Shown here: positions 10,601 through 24,000 of the stretch, in pieces
Numbering within the stretch: the first letter of the stretch is position 1
How the letters are laid out: every line of letters begins with the position of its first letter
Program-made: the position numbers and the translations under genes
The notes under the pieces: generated by a model
Databases searched by the model: none
What the model was told of the DNA's origin: nothing
Seen by the model: the letters and a program-made list of their open reading frames with translations, nothing else
Assembly: GCF_030269925.1 (NCBI RefSeq)
Contig: NC_085126.1
Span: 5,148,501 to 5,212,500 of the forward strand
DNA length: 64,000 nt
Reading direction: 5' to 3'
Source: Bombyx mori
Lineage: Eukaryota; Arthropoda; Insecta; Lepidoptera; Bombycidae

Positions 10601-11175
10601 TAAATGTCTTAGAATAATATATTTATATACAACGAATTTTGTTGCTTTGGCAGGATGAGATAATCATTTTTAAATAATCTCTTTTAAGTGGTCACGATCG
10701 GTAGGTAATTTATTTTAATGTGAATCTTCATTATGGCACTATTTTATTCTTAAAACATACAGGATATTTAAATTCTGAAATATAATTAAAATGTATTTTT
10801 TGACAATAAAATGGCGAAGATATTACTAAAACCCTTAAAGACACTAGGACATACTTACGTTAAAACCACTTGACGAATATATTCAAGAAAAATATATTTT
10901 ACAAAAGACTTAAATACTAAACATATTTCTTTATACCTAAGGTTATTACATATGGAGAAACGAGTTAAGTTTAATCAAACCAATATAAGTATAGCTGAAA
11001 GAAAATAGAGTTTATATATTTATGGTGAGGTGTGATTGTAAGTTGAATCTGGATAAAATACAAGAGCACCGGGACTTGTAATGTTTTCGTCTCATTAAGA
11101 TCTTTGGAGTGTAATCTTTGTGGTTATTGGCTCGTGTATCAGACCTCATCATAAAAAAAATAAACCGAAACAGAG
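10601..11175. other. Spacer downstream of the metalloprotease gene
   Basis: AT-rich with no feature seen. It probably includes the 3' UTR and polyadenylation region of the minus-strand metalloprotease gene. Confidence 0.35.
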
Positions 11176-11352
11176 CAGTGTGCTTAGTGCGAGTTTCTTA
11201 ACGTTCTCGATAGCGTAAAAGTTAAGCCAATTTTGTATGCAATTGGAACAGCGCCCCTAGCGGCAAACGTACGCAAACGATCCCGTTCCATACAAATATG
11301 AGTTAACTTTTACGCTATCGAGAACGTTAAAAAACTCGCACTAAGCACACTG
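11176..11352. mobile_element. MITE family M1, copy a (177 bp hairpin)
   Basis: Ends are CAGTGTGCTTAGTGCGAG inverted. Arms of about 50 bp share ctttctcgatagcgtaaaagtt-type sequence, with a core containing cgcccctagcggcaaacg. Two more copies lie at 53921 and 54758. No coding capacity. Confidence 0.85.
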
Positions 11353-11495
11353 GTAGGTACCGAAATATGTATGTAGATTTATGTGTTATGCGGAAGATCG
11401 TATGTGTGAATGAGTATCGCTAGATGATCGTCCTTGATGGCGTGAATGACTCCAAATCCAACCCTTTTTTGCCCTTACCGATAATCGTTCTCGGC

Positions 11496-12018
11496 TTACA
11501 GTCTCGCTAATTCGCCGGCGGTGAGGTTCCTTTGATACGAGAGCACCAGTCGCGCCGGTTCGATTTGTACTTGTTGCGAATTCGCGTCCGGACGTATTGA
11601 GTTATCGCTCGACTTTTGCGAGTAGTACGTTCCGAATTTGAAGACAGACTTCACCGCCTTGTCCTGGTAGCTTTTCGTTGTCGAACGTCCAAAGTAATTG
11701 TCGAATTCGTCTCTATTGTAGAAACCCCTTTTGCTGGTGTCCTCGGTTTTGGGCGGAGGCGTTGCGAAATCTTTGAAGTCGTAAGGATTCTTCGTGGACG
11801 TTATGGAGTATTTGTTTATTGACGGTGGGTAGGTGTTCGGCTTCTGTGTGTAGTATTCGTATGGTTTTGACGTCTTGTCAAAGTACGACTGTTTCCTAGT
11901 CGACAAGTAGTACTTGAAGGCGTCCTCGGTTGTGGGACTAGGTCCGCTCGTTGGCTTGTAGTTTGTGTATTGACTAGGTGTGTTACTTGGCGCGAATGCT
12001 TGTGTGGTCGCTTCGTGG
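11496..12018 (-). CDS. Metalloprotease last exon: Tyr/Thr/Ser/Pro-rich tail
   Basis: Encodes SHEATTQAFAPSN and onwards about 173 residues, then TAA at 11496-11498. It is low in Cys and rich in Y, T, S, P, K and N, with repeated Tyr-Lys-Pro and Tyr-Tyr patterns, and ends NLTAGELARL. This replaces the thrombospondin repeats expected in a true ADAMTS. The acceptor is ctcacacgacacag. An ATG inside the acceptor region is not the start. Confidence 0.85.
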
Positions 12019-15000
12019 CTGTGTCGTGTGAGAAACATAATTAGTTTGTGTGCAAAAATATTGAATTTTATGAGGATGTGTGTGTGTCCTCGCTGCTCGT
12101 GTCAGCCATGCGATGTAGCATTAAGCAGTTGATGTTGCGTGGTGGATGCAAAGATCGCGATTTTGATACATCCTGATAAAGTTCAGTACAGTAGATTGGG
12201 GGGAATAGGGACTAGAGGTAAAATAGAGACAATTCTGGGATGTCACAATACTTTTGTTGAGTTATTAGATTTAAATTTGTTGAACTGAAAATGACTTTTA
12301 TTTAGTGTTTAAGAATATTAAATAGTTTAATATAGTCATCAAAGTTTTGTAACTCATTAAATATATTAAAAAGTTAATTACCTAATAACGAATTAGCGCC
12401 AGCCCTATCGAAAAACTCTATATTGTCCCCTTAAGCGACCCAATTCACCTCAATGCCCGGGTGAATAAAGACAAGTGAGTTTTTGTAACTTTATATGATT
12501 ATTCTTTAATAAACTATATCTTAATGCATTATAAATGAAAATTTAAATTACCGGAACCATTATGATCTCCATTTTATTACTATAACTACAAAAAAATAAT
12601 CAATGTCGAACTTAAAAAGTGTCCCGATTCCCCCTATTTTACGGTATCTAAAAATCGTTCGATACTGTAATTCTGAGAGACCTACAGTCCAATATCGCTT
12701 GTGGGCTGCAAACGAATACTGAAGCTTTTCCATTCAAATTTTAAAGACCAATGTCGCACGACACGCCGCAATATGATGCGAGGATGAATAATTAATTAAT
12801 GTAATATATATTATTAAATGAATTATATTTTGCAATAACAAAACAATTTTAAACTGTCACAGTGATTAGTTTACTTTTGACCTGTTTCATCTCTTGGATA
12901 CCTACATTAATTCAAATGTTAACTATATTCTTCAAAACTTTGTAAAAACTATGGAGGGTAGAGGTAAGGAGAACCGTCTCATATGGGAGAAGCTTGAAAA
13001 AGTGTCCCACTTTCAGCACTAAATAACAGTTCAAAAATCCTCCAGAATGGCGCTAGCATAGGTACAGGGTATGATATGAATTGGGCAGTTTTTAATTGAT
13101 TGAAGTATGCTGAGTTAGGAAATTTAATATATTTTATGACCAGAGTAGTTAGACAGCGTAATATATAAAACCTCACATGTTTATGTAGTCCAAACTAATT
13201 ATCGTCAACATAACCTAAAATTATTCCTGTGGTAAAACGTGGAGACATCGATTGCATTTTCTTATCAGCTTTAAATAAAGTAGTTTTTGTGATTTTGTAG
13301 TGCTTACAGTTCTTTCGTCCTTTTTTATTTCTCTATCTTATTCTAATAACTTTCAGCGCCTTTTTTTAAATTTACCCGGTAACTACTGTAGCGCCACCCT
13401 TATTTAGCAGATTTTAACGGACACTTTTTGCACACAGAGACGGTTCTCCTTACCTCTACCCTCCATATTAGAAACTAATCGAATTATAGGTTTTTTTAAA
13501 CTACTTTTTTAAATACATTACCTAGTAATATTCGCGTAGAATGGACTCGTCTCGGGACGAACGTAGCTGGGCGTGTGCTGAGAATAATCCGGAATTATAT
13601 TCTCGTGTTCAGTTATACACTGGCCGTTGATGCAGTACTGAAATAAAAACGAGGGTAGTTTATTAGTTGTCGTGTATTTTACGATAGATTATATTGGTGA
13701 ATCCAAATAGTTTACTAATTTGTAGCGTGCAACATTGGGACATCAAGTAGCGCTCAGGTGTCATCGGGTGCAATCGGAATTCCCGAACCTGCAGGTTTTT
13801 TAATTTGTTTTTTATTGCATAGATGCCTGGACGAACTCACAGCCCACCTGGTGTTAAGTGGTAACTGGAGCCCATAGAAATCTACAACGTAAATGCCGCC
13901 ACCCACCTCGAGATATGAGTTCTAAGGTCTCAGTATAGTTACAACGGCTGCCCCACCCTTCAAACTGAAACGCATTATTGCTTCACGGCAGAAATAGGCA
14001 GGGAGGTGGTACCTACCGGTACGGACTCACAAGATGTCCTACCACCAGTAGAATTTTAGAAGTGGCATTTAGAAATGGTATTGGGCAGGCCATATAGCGG
14101 CGAAATATCGGGCGACGTATGGGTCCACCCATCCATGCAATAAAAAAAAAAATAGAAGCAAAACTCTTCGTCACACGCGTCTTACGATTGAACTTACGAC
14201 CATCGGCTCGGCAGTCAGCGGCGCTGATTGAGTCAGTCAAGTCGACTGTCACTGACTTTGACTGGATCTGAAAGGGACAGCAATAGTGTTGTCGCGCGTA
14301 CCTGTCCGTCCCCGCAAGGCGAGCCCTCGGCGGCGGGCCGGTACGCCACGCAGTACCCGCTACCCGCGTCGAAACAGAACAGCTGAGCGCACACTCGCTC
14401 ATCCTTGAAACACGCACTGGAAAAGAAAAGTAGGCACGGCGTCACGACGGTTTTTTTTAAAGGTATTTTATGGCCTGGTTACTAAGACCTTTAAGTCATG
14501 TCTTATAATATTCTTATTTTTATGAAAAATGATGATATGGAGTGAAATGAAATTAAATGAAATGAGATGAGATGATATGGGATGAAATGTAATCTCAGTA
14601 AAATGGTGGTCATATACTGAGATGTTTTTTAAGGGAATTTTTGGAGGATCCTGAGAAGTTACGTCCAGCAGCTTTGTCTCGTTTTCCCACATTTGTGCAC
14701 TTTCACAGATATTAAGCAGTTAATAAACCACCGTTATTACACATTTAAACCTGAAGAAACACTGAATAGACAAAATAATACAAATCACACAACTTCACTC
14801 CTCGCGTTCCCGCCAAAAAATCCACGACAGTTTGTAATCTTTTTATTGCTCTCTACCCACATTTTTTGTTTTTACACAAGACAATGTTAATGCCGTCGTC
14901 GCCGTGACATGCGATCGATGTCGGCAGATCCGCCATTTACATTGCAATGAATACATGACTGATCATTATGATATCATTAATGTAGCGAGACTGTAAACCC

Positions 15001-18000
15001 ATTTGCCATTGACTGTGTAAACAAATCTTGGAGGTCGATGTAAACTGGTTTCGTGGCAGAAACATGGCAAGGCGTCCAAACCACAAAAACAATGAAATAT
15101 ATTATATTAAATTCGATCCGATAACAAAGGTGTTGCGAGAAGGAACAAGAAAATGTGTGTGTTTTACTAAGTTCCTATCGATAACCTCAAAGTATGCTCT
15201 AATTGTGCTTCCCACGGGACCGTTGACCTTTCGCTTCAGTTCATTTGGATTGTGTTACATTACGTACAGTGAATGAAACAGATTTTTTTGCTATTTTTAT
15301 ATCTTAGATGATATTATTAAGTACAAGAATATATTTAAATGGACCTTGAAGCTGTTTTGGAAGGTAATGTGACACCATATATTTACACAAAAATGTATTT
15401 ACATACATGTATACTGCGATATAATTGATTAAGGCAGCTAAAACAAAATAAACATACATGTGATCTTTTACGCGAATTAGTAGAGTTTTGTCAAAGGGCA
15501 AAACTAGTTTTAATTATTACATGCATGACTTTTTGGCGGGAACGCGAGGAGTGAATTTGTGTGATTTGTTTTATTTTGTCTATTTAGTGTTTCTTCAGGT
15601 TTAAATCTATAATAACGGTGGTTTGTTAACTGTTTAATACTTGTGAAAGTGCACAAATGTGGGATAATGAAACAAAACCGCTGGACGTAACTTCGCAGGA
15701 GCCTCCAAAAAGTCCTCTGAAAAAATCTCAGTAAATGACCACCATTTTACTGAGATTATACATCATCCCATATCATTTAATTGAATTTCATCCCAGTTGA
15801 TCACAAATTAATCATCTTCATTTCATTTCAATCCATATTATTATATTTCATAAAAATAAGATTAAAAATTAAATTAAGATATGACTTAAAAGTCTTAGTT
15901 ACCAGGTCATAAAAACCCTTAAAAAAAATTATTACATGCATATAGAAAAACAAGCTGAGCATACCTGGTGCCTCTGTCCTTCCGGCACTGAGCGTCCAGG
16001 GTAAGGAGACGACCAGGCAACACTCGCGGCAAAGAGTCATCTTCATGCGGAGAGTTGTATAGGCAAGTCGCTGTGTCCCCACTGGAAGATGAAAAACGCG
16101 ATTTAAATAAAATCAAATAAAAATTGTGCTTTTTTATTGCTTCAATGGGTGGATGACCTCACGGTCCATCTGGTGTTAAGTGGTTACTGGAGTCCATAGA
16201 CAACAACGTAAATTCCGGCTTTGAGACATGAGTTCTAAGTCTCAGTTTTTACAGTACAACTGTCCCATCCTTTAAGCCGAAAAGCATTACTGGTTCACAG
16301 CAGAAATAGGCAGGGTGGTGGTACCTACCCGTGCTGGCTCACAATACGCCCTACCACCAGTATTAGTGCTTATATTATATAACACTTACTTTAAAAAGTG
16401 GTGGAAACTCTGCACACTGCACGGCGACCATCTGAACCCCTTCTCAGTGTGTCTCAAATCAGACATGATGAAGCCGTCTTCCCACCGGCACTTCTCGGCG
16501 CCTGGACCACCGAGATACGAAGGCGGAGGACTGCCGTCATGGACCGCTCCTAACCTGAACACGGAAGCAGTATTGAAAGGGGGCAATGCAATTGAAAAGT
16601 GGGTAGTTTTGTTTTTATGACACGTGAGTACATAAATGCTCTATAATCGGTATTACTTTATTGGCAATAACAGATTTTAATGAAACAGATAATAGTTTTG
16701 TCATTAGAGAAAAAAAGGTTCAAATTTTAGCAATTAATAATCGAGAAGTTTGAATTGTAATTTGAATTTAATGTAAGTATATCTTCCACAATTTTAGGAC
16801 AAGGATTCTTAAGTTTCTTGTATGGCCTTGAGAAGTACTTTGTACTTACAAATGTCCAACTTCGTGAGCAGCCACGATGATACCAGAAAAACCACCAGTG
16901 TCTTCGATGATGGCTACTGAATTGACCTTTTCTAATCTCTTGTTCACAACGCAAGCTCCTCCCACGTAAGCAAAACCTAAACATTTAAATATTATATGAA
17001 GCTTCGAATGTGAATATTATTTTATCATTCATGCGATGAATTTTACTAAAAGGGTTTGCAAATTAGATTTTTTTTTTGTAGATAAATCTTGCGGTCCACT
17101 TCATAGGCGTAAGCGAATACAGGAGCCTTTATCGCCACGTGATTACTGCTGCCCATATTGAGACATTAGGCCAAAGTCAAAAGATCCAGCGGTAAACAAC
17201 TGTTTAAAATGAAACAAGTGATGATCTTTAAAAGAATTAGTCAAAATGTGGATACCAACACGGGCTAGCGACACACTCATTTATCGGTAGAAAACATCGC
17301 TTAATTTGGTACAACGTGTTCATTTTCCGCAGAACTTCTAAGAAGATTCTGAGATAGTCATGACAGACCATGCCATTAAGGCATTATTCTAAGCAAGCAT
17401 GGACTTTTCTTCTATAAATGTATTGTAATTTTTATAAAAGTGTAATAAAACATTGACGTATGTAACCAAAACAGACCTCCTTACCGTCAATCACAAAAAC
17501 GCTATAACCTGAGTCTTATACCAGAAATTCTTATGAAACACAAGTGGATATGACTTTATGATTGACAATGAAATTCCAGAGGGAGACAGAGAAGTAATGA
17601 AATCTACACACAGATGACGTTTACAATTTACAATTAGAAACATGAATTGATTAGTGTTATTAACTACCTTTACATATTTTGATGGTTTTTTAACTAAAAC
17701 TTTTATTACAAGCTCATATTCTTGGTTGTTTAGATAGAAACATGCATATATAGTAAAAAAATAAACCAGTGGTACTTAGAAAATATTTATAAAGTATAAT
17801 AAACAATACTCACATTACTTTGTACACAGGCATATTTTTTTTGTAATCATTAAACATGCAAAGCAAGCTTTGTGTTAGTAAGCAAACAAATGCTACCATG
17901 TTGTTAGAGAAAAATAGATTTACAATACATTAATGCATATATTATATTGAATTGAAAGATTATAGTATATTATATTATATTATTAACATTAAACAGGGTT

Positions 18001-21000
18001 TAAGTATTGGAAATTCCCGAATGATGGCAGGTACAAGTGTTGGTGATTTTTAATAAGTAATAAAACCGATCGGAAATTTTGTTTGTTTGTTTTATACGCA
18101 ATTTAACAAAAATGTATAATGTATCGTCCTGTTTTCGAAATTCGACCATAATGACTCATATCTCACGGTTTATGTTCGTTTTATCCATTGCTATTTCTCA
18201 TTTTTGTTTTTATTGTCACTTTTAAAGGTAGAAAAAGTCGTTACTGCCAAAAAAATTGGTAACACTAAAGTCCGTCAGTTATGCTACCAAACAAAAAAAC
18301 CGAATTTAAACTGACGATAAAGAGATATTGAACAATTTTGTCTTAGTCCATAGATTGGAAGCCACTTTTACATTACATTGCATTTTCAAGAAATGCAAAC
18401 TTTGTATGTATCTTTGTTTAATAGTTGAAATTTGTTTTCTATTGACGTGAGATTATCAGATTAAGCAGTTTCGGGTTCCGTGATTGATGTTACACGGACA
18501 GTCTATGGCCGTGGCCCTTAGATGTAGGCAGTACCAAGCTGACGACGGCCCGTCTCGTATTCTGAGGAATGAAGGTAGCCTAATATGCATTAGTCTACGT
18601 GATATCCTACTTCACGTATTATTTCACGAGTTCTGTCTCGGCGGGGATCGGATGCTTGGATAGTGGAGCGATGGGGTTGCTTAGCACATACCCACACCAC
18701 AGTCCCAAAATTCAATCTTAATAATCAATTAAATCCGATATTATTTGCAACACAATACAAAGACATGCCTTTGACCTGTGCACAAGACCTCGATGTATGT
18801 GTTTCAATCCCTTTGCCTGTTAAAAATAAACAGAAAAAATGTTTTATATCTACTATGTAATTCACTTTGGAATCATTACATAAAACTACGAAAGGTGACG
18901 GATCAAATATACTTCTACTTGTGTAAATAGTATGGGAATCATTTGCCTGCAAATTTACACAAAAGTAACATTTAATATTATTACACTTAAATCATAAATT
19001 TCGAGATTATTGATTGTCCATTCGTTTTGAGGCAAAGGTCACTTGCTTCATTAAGCTATAGCGACAAGACTTCTCAATTAATAACCCGCAGATAATAATT
19101 CGATAATATTGTTGCGAAAGTATGTACCCACAAAACTATATTTTTCATTAGTTTTATCGTGTCTTAAGTGATAGAATTATAGTCTTAAATGTGCACTCTG
19201 TAATTTTATGTATCGGAGATGTATTAATGACCTTTTGCACTGCGATCTTTCGCAACTCCGCCATTAAATTAATTTGAAATATCATATTACATATGTTATT
19301 TTTTGTTCATCGACCTGTGTTATTTATAATTAGATATATGTATACTAAAAGATAAAGAGTTGAACAATATATTTTTGGCATGTTTCTAAAGTATATGCAA
19401 ATGAGATGCGTTTATAGCAACATGCTTTTGCCATGTTTGCGTTTTGTTTTTGCAATGAAATCGTTGGAAAGTAGAGCCCTGTATGAAGAAAAACAAAAAA
19501 CTAATCTACATACGTAAAAGTGAAAAATGAAGGTATTTATTTACACAATGAAATAAGACAGGCAGACGTTTCTAGAAGAAAACAAACGATTGAAGAGACG
19601 AAATTATTCACAATGTGCGAATGAAGAATTCGGGACTGGATATAAGGAGATTCGTGTATAAAAAATAGTGAACATAGAAGTGAGGGACGATTGATGGAAA
19701 GTAAATAAAGGCGTGCTTTTGATAATGTGATGGTTTTATGAAACACGCCTACCTGCTGTCCCTCTATTGCAGGCATCGTTCGCGTATTGCCTTCTGCACA
19801 TGTCAAGTCTGAAATATCACGCAAATAATACATGTTCAGTAAAACCCCTGCCATATCAACGGTCACGTTCGCTGTGTTTCATTTACAAACACACGGACAT
19901 TTAAACACCTAATTCGTATTCACGTAATATTCAGCGCCATTACCAAATCCTTTACCTCGTTTTATTAAAAAATAAAAGCACTTTTTTATCATTTCAAGCC
20001 TCTGTTAATGCTGAGCTAAAACCAAACGCTTTCCATTTTGCTTTAATTTTTTTTTTTCTTAAAATATATTTTACCAGCGGTGCCTTTTGTACAGCGACCA
20101 CCCTTGCGTCGTCGGCACATGTCGTACCTGTTGGTCAAATCAGTTTTCGTACCTTCAAATCAAATTATTTGACCTTCACCGATTAAACTCAGGTACTCTA
20201 AAATCTAATAATACAATAAACTCAATAATGGCGCTAAATTATTTAAAAATAGATACTTACGGCTCTTACCTGTTGCCTTGGGCGATTGAAAAAAAAAAAA
20301 GACAAAATATAAATTTGATTTCATTTCATACGTTTTTCATCTTTGAATAAAATTTAGTCAGCCTTTTCAAGATCATGGTCAAATAAAATAACAATAATAC
20401 ATGCGAAAATGTCTATCAGTTTGTTCTTGTTTATACTACAATGATTTAAATATACCTATTTTTCACCAAAAATGGATACTTAGTTTACAAAGTATAGTAC
20501 AATTTTTTATTTGGGTATAACCGTAAAGAACACTTATTTGGTGATTCATATTATACCAGGACTTTATTTAAATTTAATAGTATACACAACCCAATTAGGA
20601 TTCATCAATTTAAAAAAAAAAACACTAAATAGATTATTTAATATTTTCTAATTCATCTGACGGTGACCACTCAGGGACATCAGCAATTTCAAGGACGCAA
20701 CTAAGCCGCTGATATTGACAACTCCTTAGTTTAATTTAACGAAGGCTATGTCCTAACGCTCGGCAGACGTCCTGAAGGGAACTTAATTCCAGAGCCGTTT
20801 TTGACAACTTCAAAGGCCTGGAAAAGGAGTTTTTAAGCACAGCGGCCCAGAAAGCGGGAATGAAATTTGCCAAGATGGCGGACGGTGCGATGGCTTAAAA
20901 TGACGGCGTCATCTCAAACAATTCGTTAGAAAACTTGCACTTATGTACATAAACAGAACGATTCGTGTCTATATAGTTTTTATTTACTTGTATAGACTTA

Positions 21001-24000
21001 CATAGCATACAAAACTATCTTTTTTTGTAATAAATAAGTTAGTAAAAAACTACGTAAGGCTTACGCATTTTGATTTAGGTTATTACGTAGGTACAATTTA
21101 AAGTGTCAAATACCTATATAAAATGACCCGGGATTTTATTGAAGTCTTTTCTATATTTTACCAGAATACAATTAATATAAATCGAATGAACAAACAAAAG
21201 TTTTTCAAGATTGATTTGCATTTTATCAAATCAATCTACAATGGAGGTATTGTTGACAGCTAAATTCATTTTTTTTTTAATATTTATTAGCCGGATACAA
21301 AGTCCATTGGCCATTTTTATTTATGTTTCTTAGGTGTTACCATGTTAAAACTTCTTTAGAGTCAGTTCTTTTCAGAAAACATAATAATAATGCTTTTATT
21401 TCTAAAAACTTACTTGGTGATCGCAACGGCAATATCGTAGACGGGCAGCCGCCTCTCTCTGAACAGATACTTGCCCATGTCGGTCAGAGCTGCAGCAGAG
21501 TCGATGGCATCCCGACCTACTCTGTTCCTCTCGAGGTAAGGTGTGGCATCCCGACCCTGACAAGATTAAGACCTTGGTAATTCAATCACATGATCATGAC
21601 AAATAATTGATATTAATCTGTATTTATGTTAAAAAAAAGCGCCTAGAGTAAAAGATACACACGAACATAAAATTGCATTGATGAGAGTTCATCCGAAATA
21701 ATGGTTTTTAAAGAATGTATTTAATGGTTTTTTGTAATGAAATGCCCAATAAGACAGTAACATAAATTAGTCAGTGCCAATAATTTAGTGACACCTGGCT
21801 ATAAATAATTACGTAAGCCCGCGATTTTTGTACAAATATCAAAATGACAGCAAAATATGTTTTAATGTGTTTAAAAGCTTGTTTTACGACAAAACCACTA
21901 AGGTGATTGTAAAAAAAATTTGGAAGTAAGAAATTCCATTAATTCAAGTTTGATATTGAATCTGATCTTATACAGAAATGTGTAGTAGGTACGATAATTA
22001 GCTATTATTCTTCATTAAGCAAACGATTATCTGTAGGTACCTACATAAACCTGCACTTCAAAAATTAGTAAATTTCGTTTCTTCATAAAATTGTATGATC
22101 AGAAAAAGAAAAAAAACGAAATCAATTTTAGCCAAATCGATTTGATAGTTTTGGTGTTCCGATCTGAATATTTTTAAGTCTACGATAAGCAATCGTAAGT
22201 TCAAGGATGCAGAGTGCTAATTAAGCAAAGGAAACGTTTCAAGTCACGTGTTTGCGGAATAAAGTTCAACCTACCTACCTACCAAAATTTTTCGTAACTT
22301 TCTCAACCTTGAGACAAACATTTTAATAGACTTCTTCAATATCCCAAGTTGACAACGGAAACTAGTTTTGAACGGCCATATCTCATGCTTTGTTTTCATT
22401 GAAACCTGTGATTTTCGTAGAAAAAAAAGCCGCCATTCGTCTTATTTATAATGCAGGTGTTTTTAATTTATACAAATAGATTCCGTATTTTGTACGATCT
22501 CGAACGTACTTTTTTTCACATAATGTGTACATTTAAACCTAATAAATGTTAATGTGGTAATAAAACGTAATCAATCTAATGTTACGACATATTGAATTAA
22601 TACTTATTAATCTTAGAAATATAGATGAAAACATTAATGGCTATTTATAATAATAACGTTATTTTATTAGTGTTTATTCTCTAATAATATCTTTCGGCAA
22701 CATTCATTATTTTCACAAGTATTGAGCCAACGTAATGATCTTCTTTCAACTATTGAAGATGGGCACTAGAGTTTATCTACCATAATCTACCATACCGTAT
22801 CTCCCATACAATATTTTTGTCTAAGTATACTGATGCAACTGCTGTAGGTATTATTTAAAGCTATCATCACTACCTATTTTAAGATTTAAATTACATAATC
22901 AAGAAGCACAACATGGACAGTATTAATGCTACGGACAAATGGCAGAAAGCAGTGGTAGTTAGTTACTTGAGAACGGAGCAAAGCATAATAATTCAACTTG
23001 TATAGATAAACCTATACTAAAATTTTAGAATGTGAATGAAAAAGTAAATTATATACCTAAATTATTTACAAATAATTTTATACATGTAAATAAGTTTAGT
23101 TATACATAACTAAACTTATTTACATGTATAAAATGTTTTTTTTTATAAAGTAGGCAATAAACATTGTTACTAGGCTGTATAAACGGTAAACCTTGACTCA
23201 ATACATCTCGTAAAAGCAATTTGGCGCCAAACCAAATAAAGAGGAATAATATTTTTCGCTTAAAGAATTTTCAAACTGCGACAAAAATGGCAAGTGAGGC
23301 TGTATTGAAGTATTTAGAAGACACGAATCGTCCATATTCGTGCGCTGATGTGACAGTTAATTTACGTGGAGCGTACACCAAGACCGCTGTACAAAAAGCG
23401 TTGGATGGACTTGCTGAATCGGGTAAAATCAAATGCAAATTGTACGGAAAACAAAAGGTTTACGTTGCTTTACAACGCGATGTGGCAACTGGAGATTGCG
23501 AAATAGAAGGTATAGATTTGAAATATCTACTTCAATTTCGTAACATAGAAGCTAAATAGAAATATTAGCAAAATGTATCTACATACACTACACGTAAAAT
23601 ACAAATATAGAGTCAAGATTTTTAAGTTTTTTTTATTGCTTAGATGGGTGAACGAGCTTACAGCCCAACTGGTGTTGAGTGGTTACTGGAGCCCATAGAC
23701 ATCTACAATGTAAATGCGCCACCCACCTTGAGGTATGAGTTCTAAGATCTCAGTATAGTTACAACGGCTGCCCCGCCCTTCAAACCGAAACGCATTACTG
23801 CTTCACGGCTGAAATAGGCGGGGTGATGGTACCTACCCATGCGGACTCACAAGAGGAGGACCTCTTGCCGGTGGTAGAAACCACCAGTAAAAATAATTAT
23901 TAATAAATAAAAGTAATTATCTTTGTTTTATTATTAAATATTGGTGAGCGAATGAGCTCACGGCCCACCTGGTTACCGGAGTACGGGTCCCATTTAATGT

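Noticed and set aside
15028..15276. 82-residue frame MEVDVNWFRGRN...
   Set aside because: Lies in a metalloprotease intron between two retroposons. No recognised domain and no in-phase exon partners.
14451..15928. A 1.48-kb DNA transposon with about 370-bp terminal inverted repeats
   Set aside because: Each arm has its own A-run and its own target duplication (CACGAC(G/A)G around the left arm, AATTATTACATGCAT around the right arm), so they are two separate retroposon insertions in opposite orientation.
23221..23286. N-terminal extension of Hop2 starting MAPNQIKRNN
   Set aside because: The first codon is TTG, not ATG, and overlaps the E2F-like palindrome. The family start aligns at 23287.
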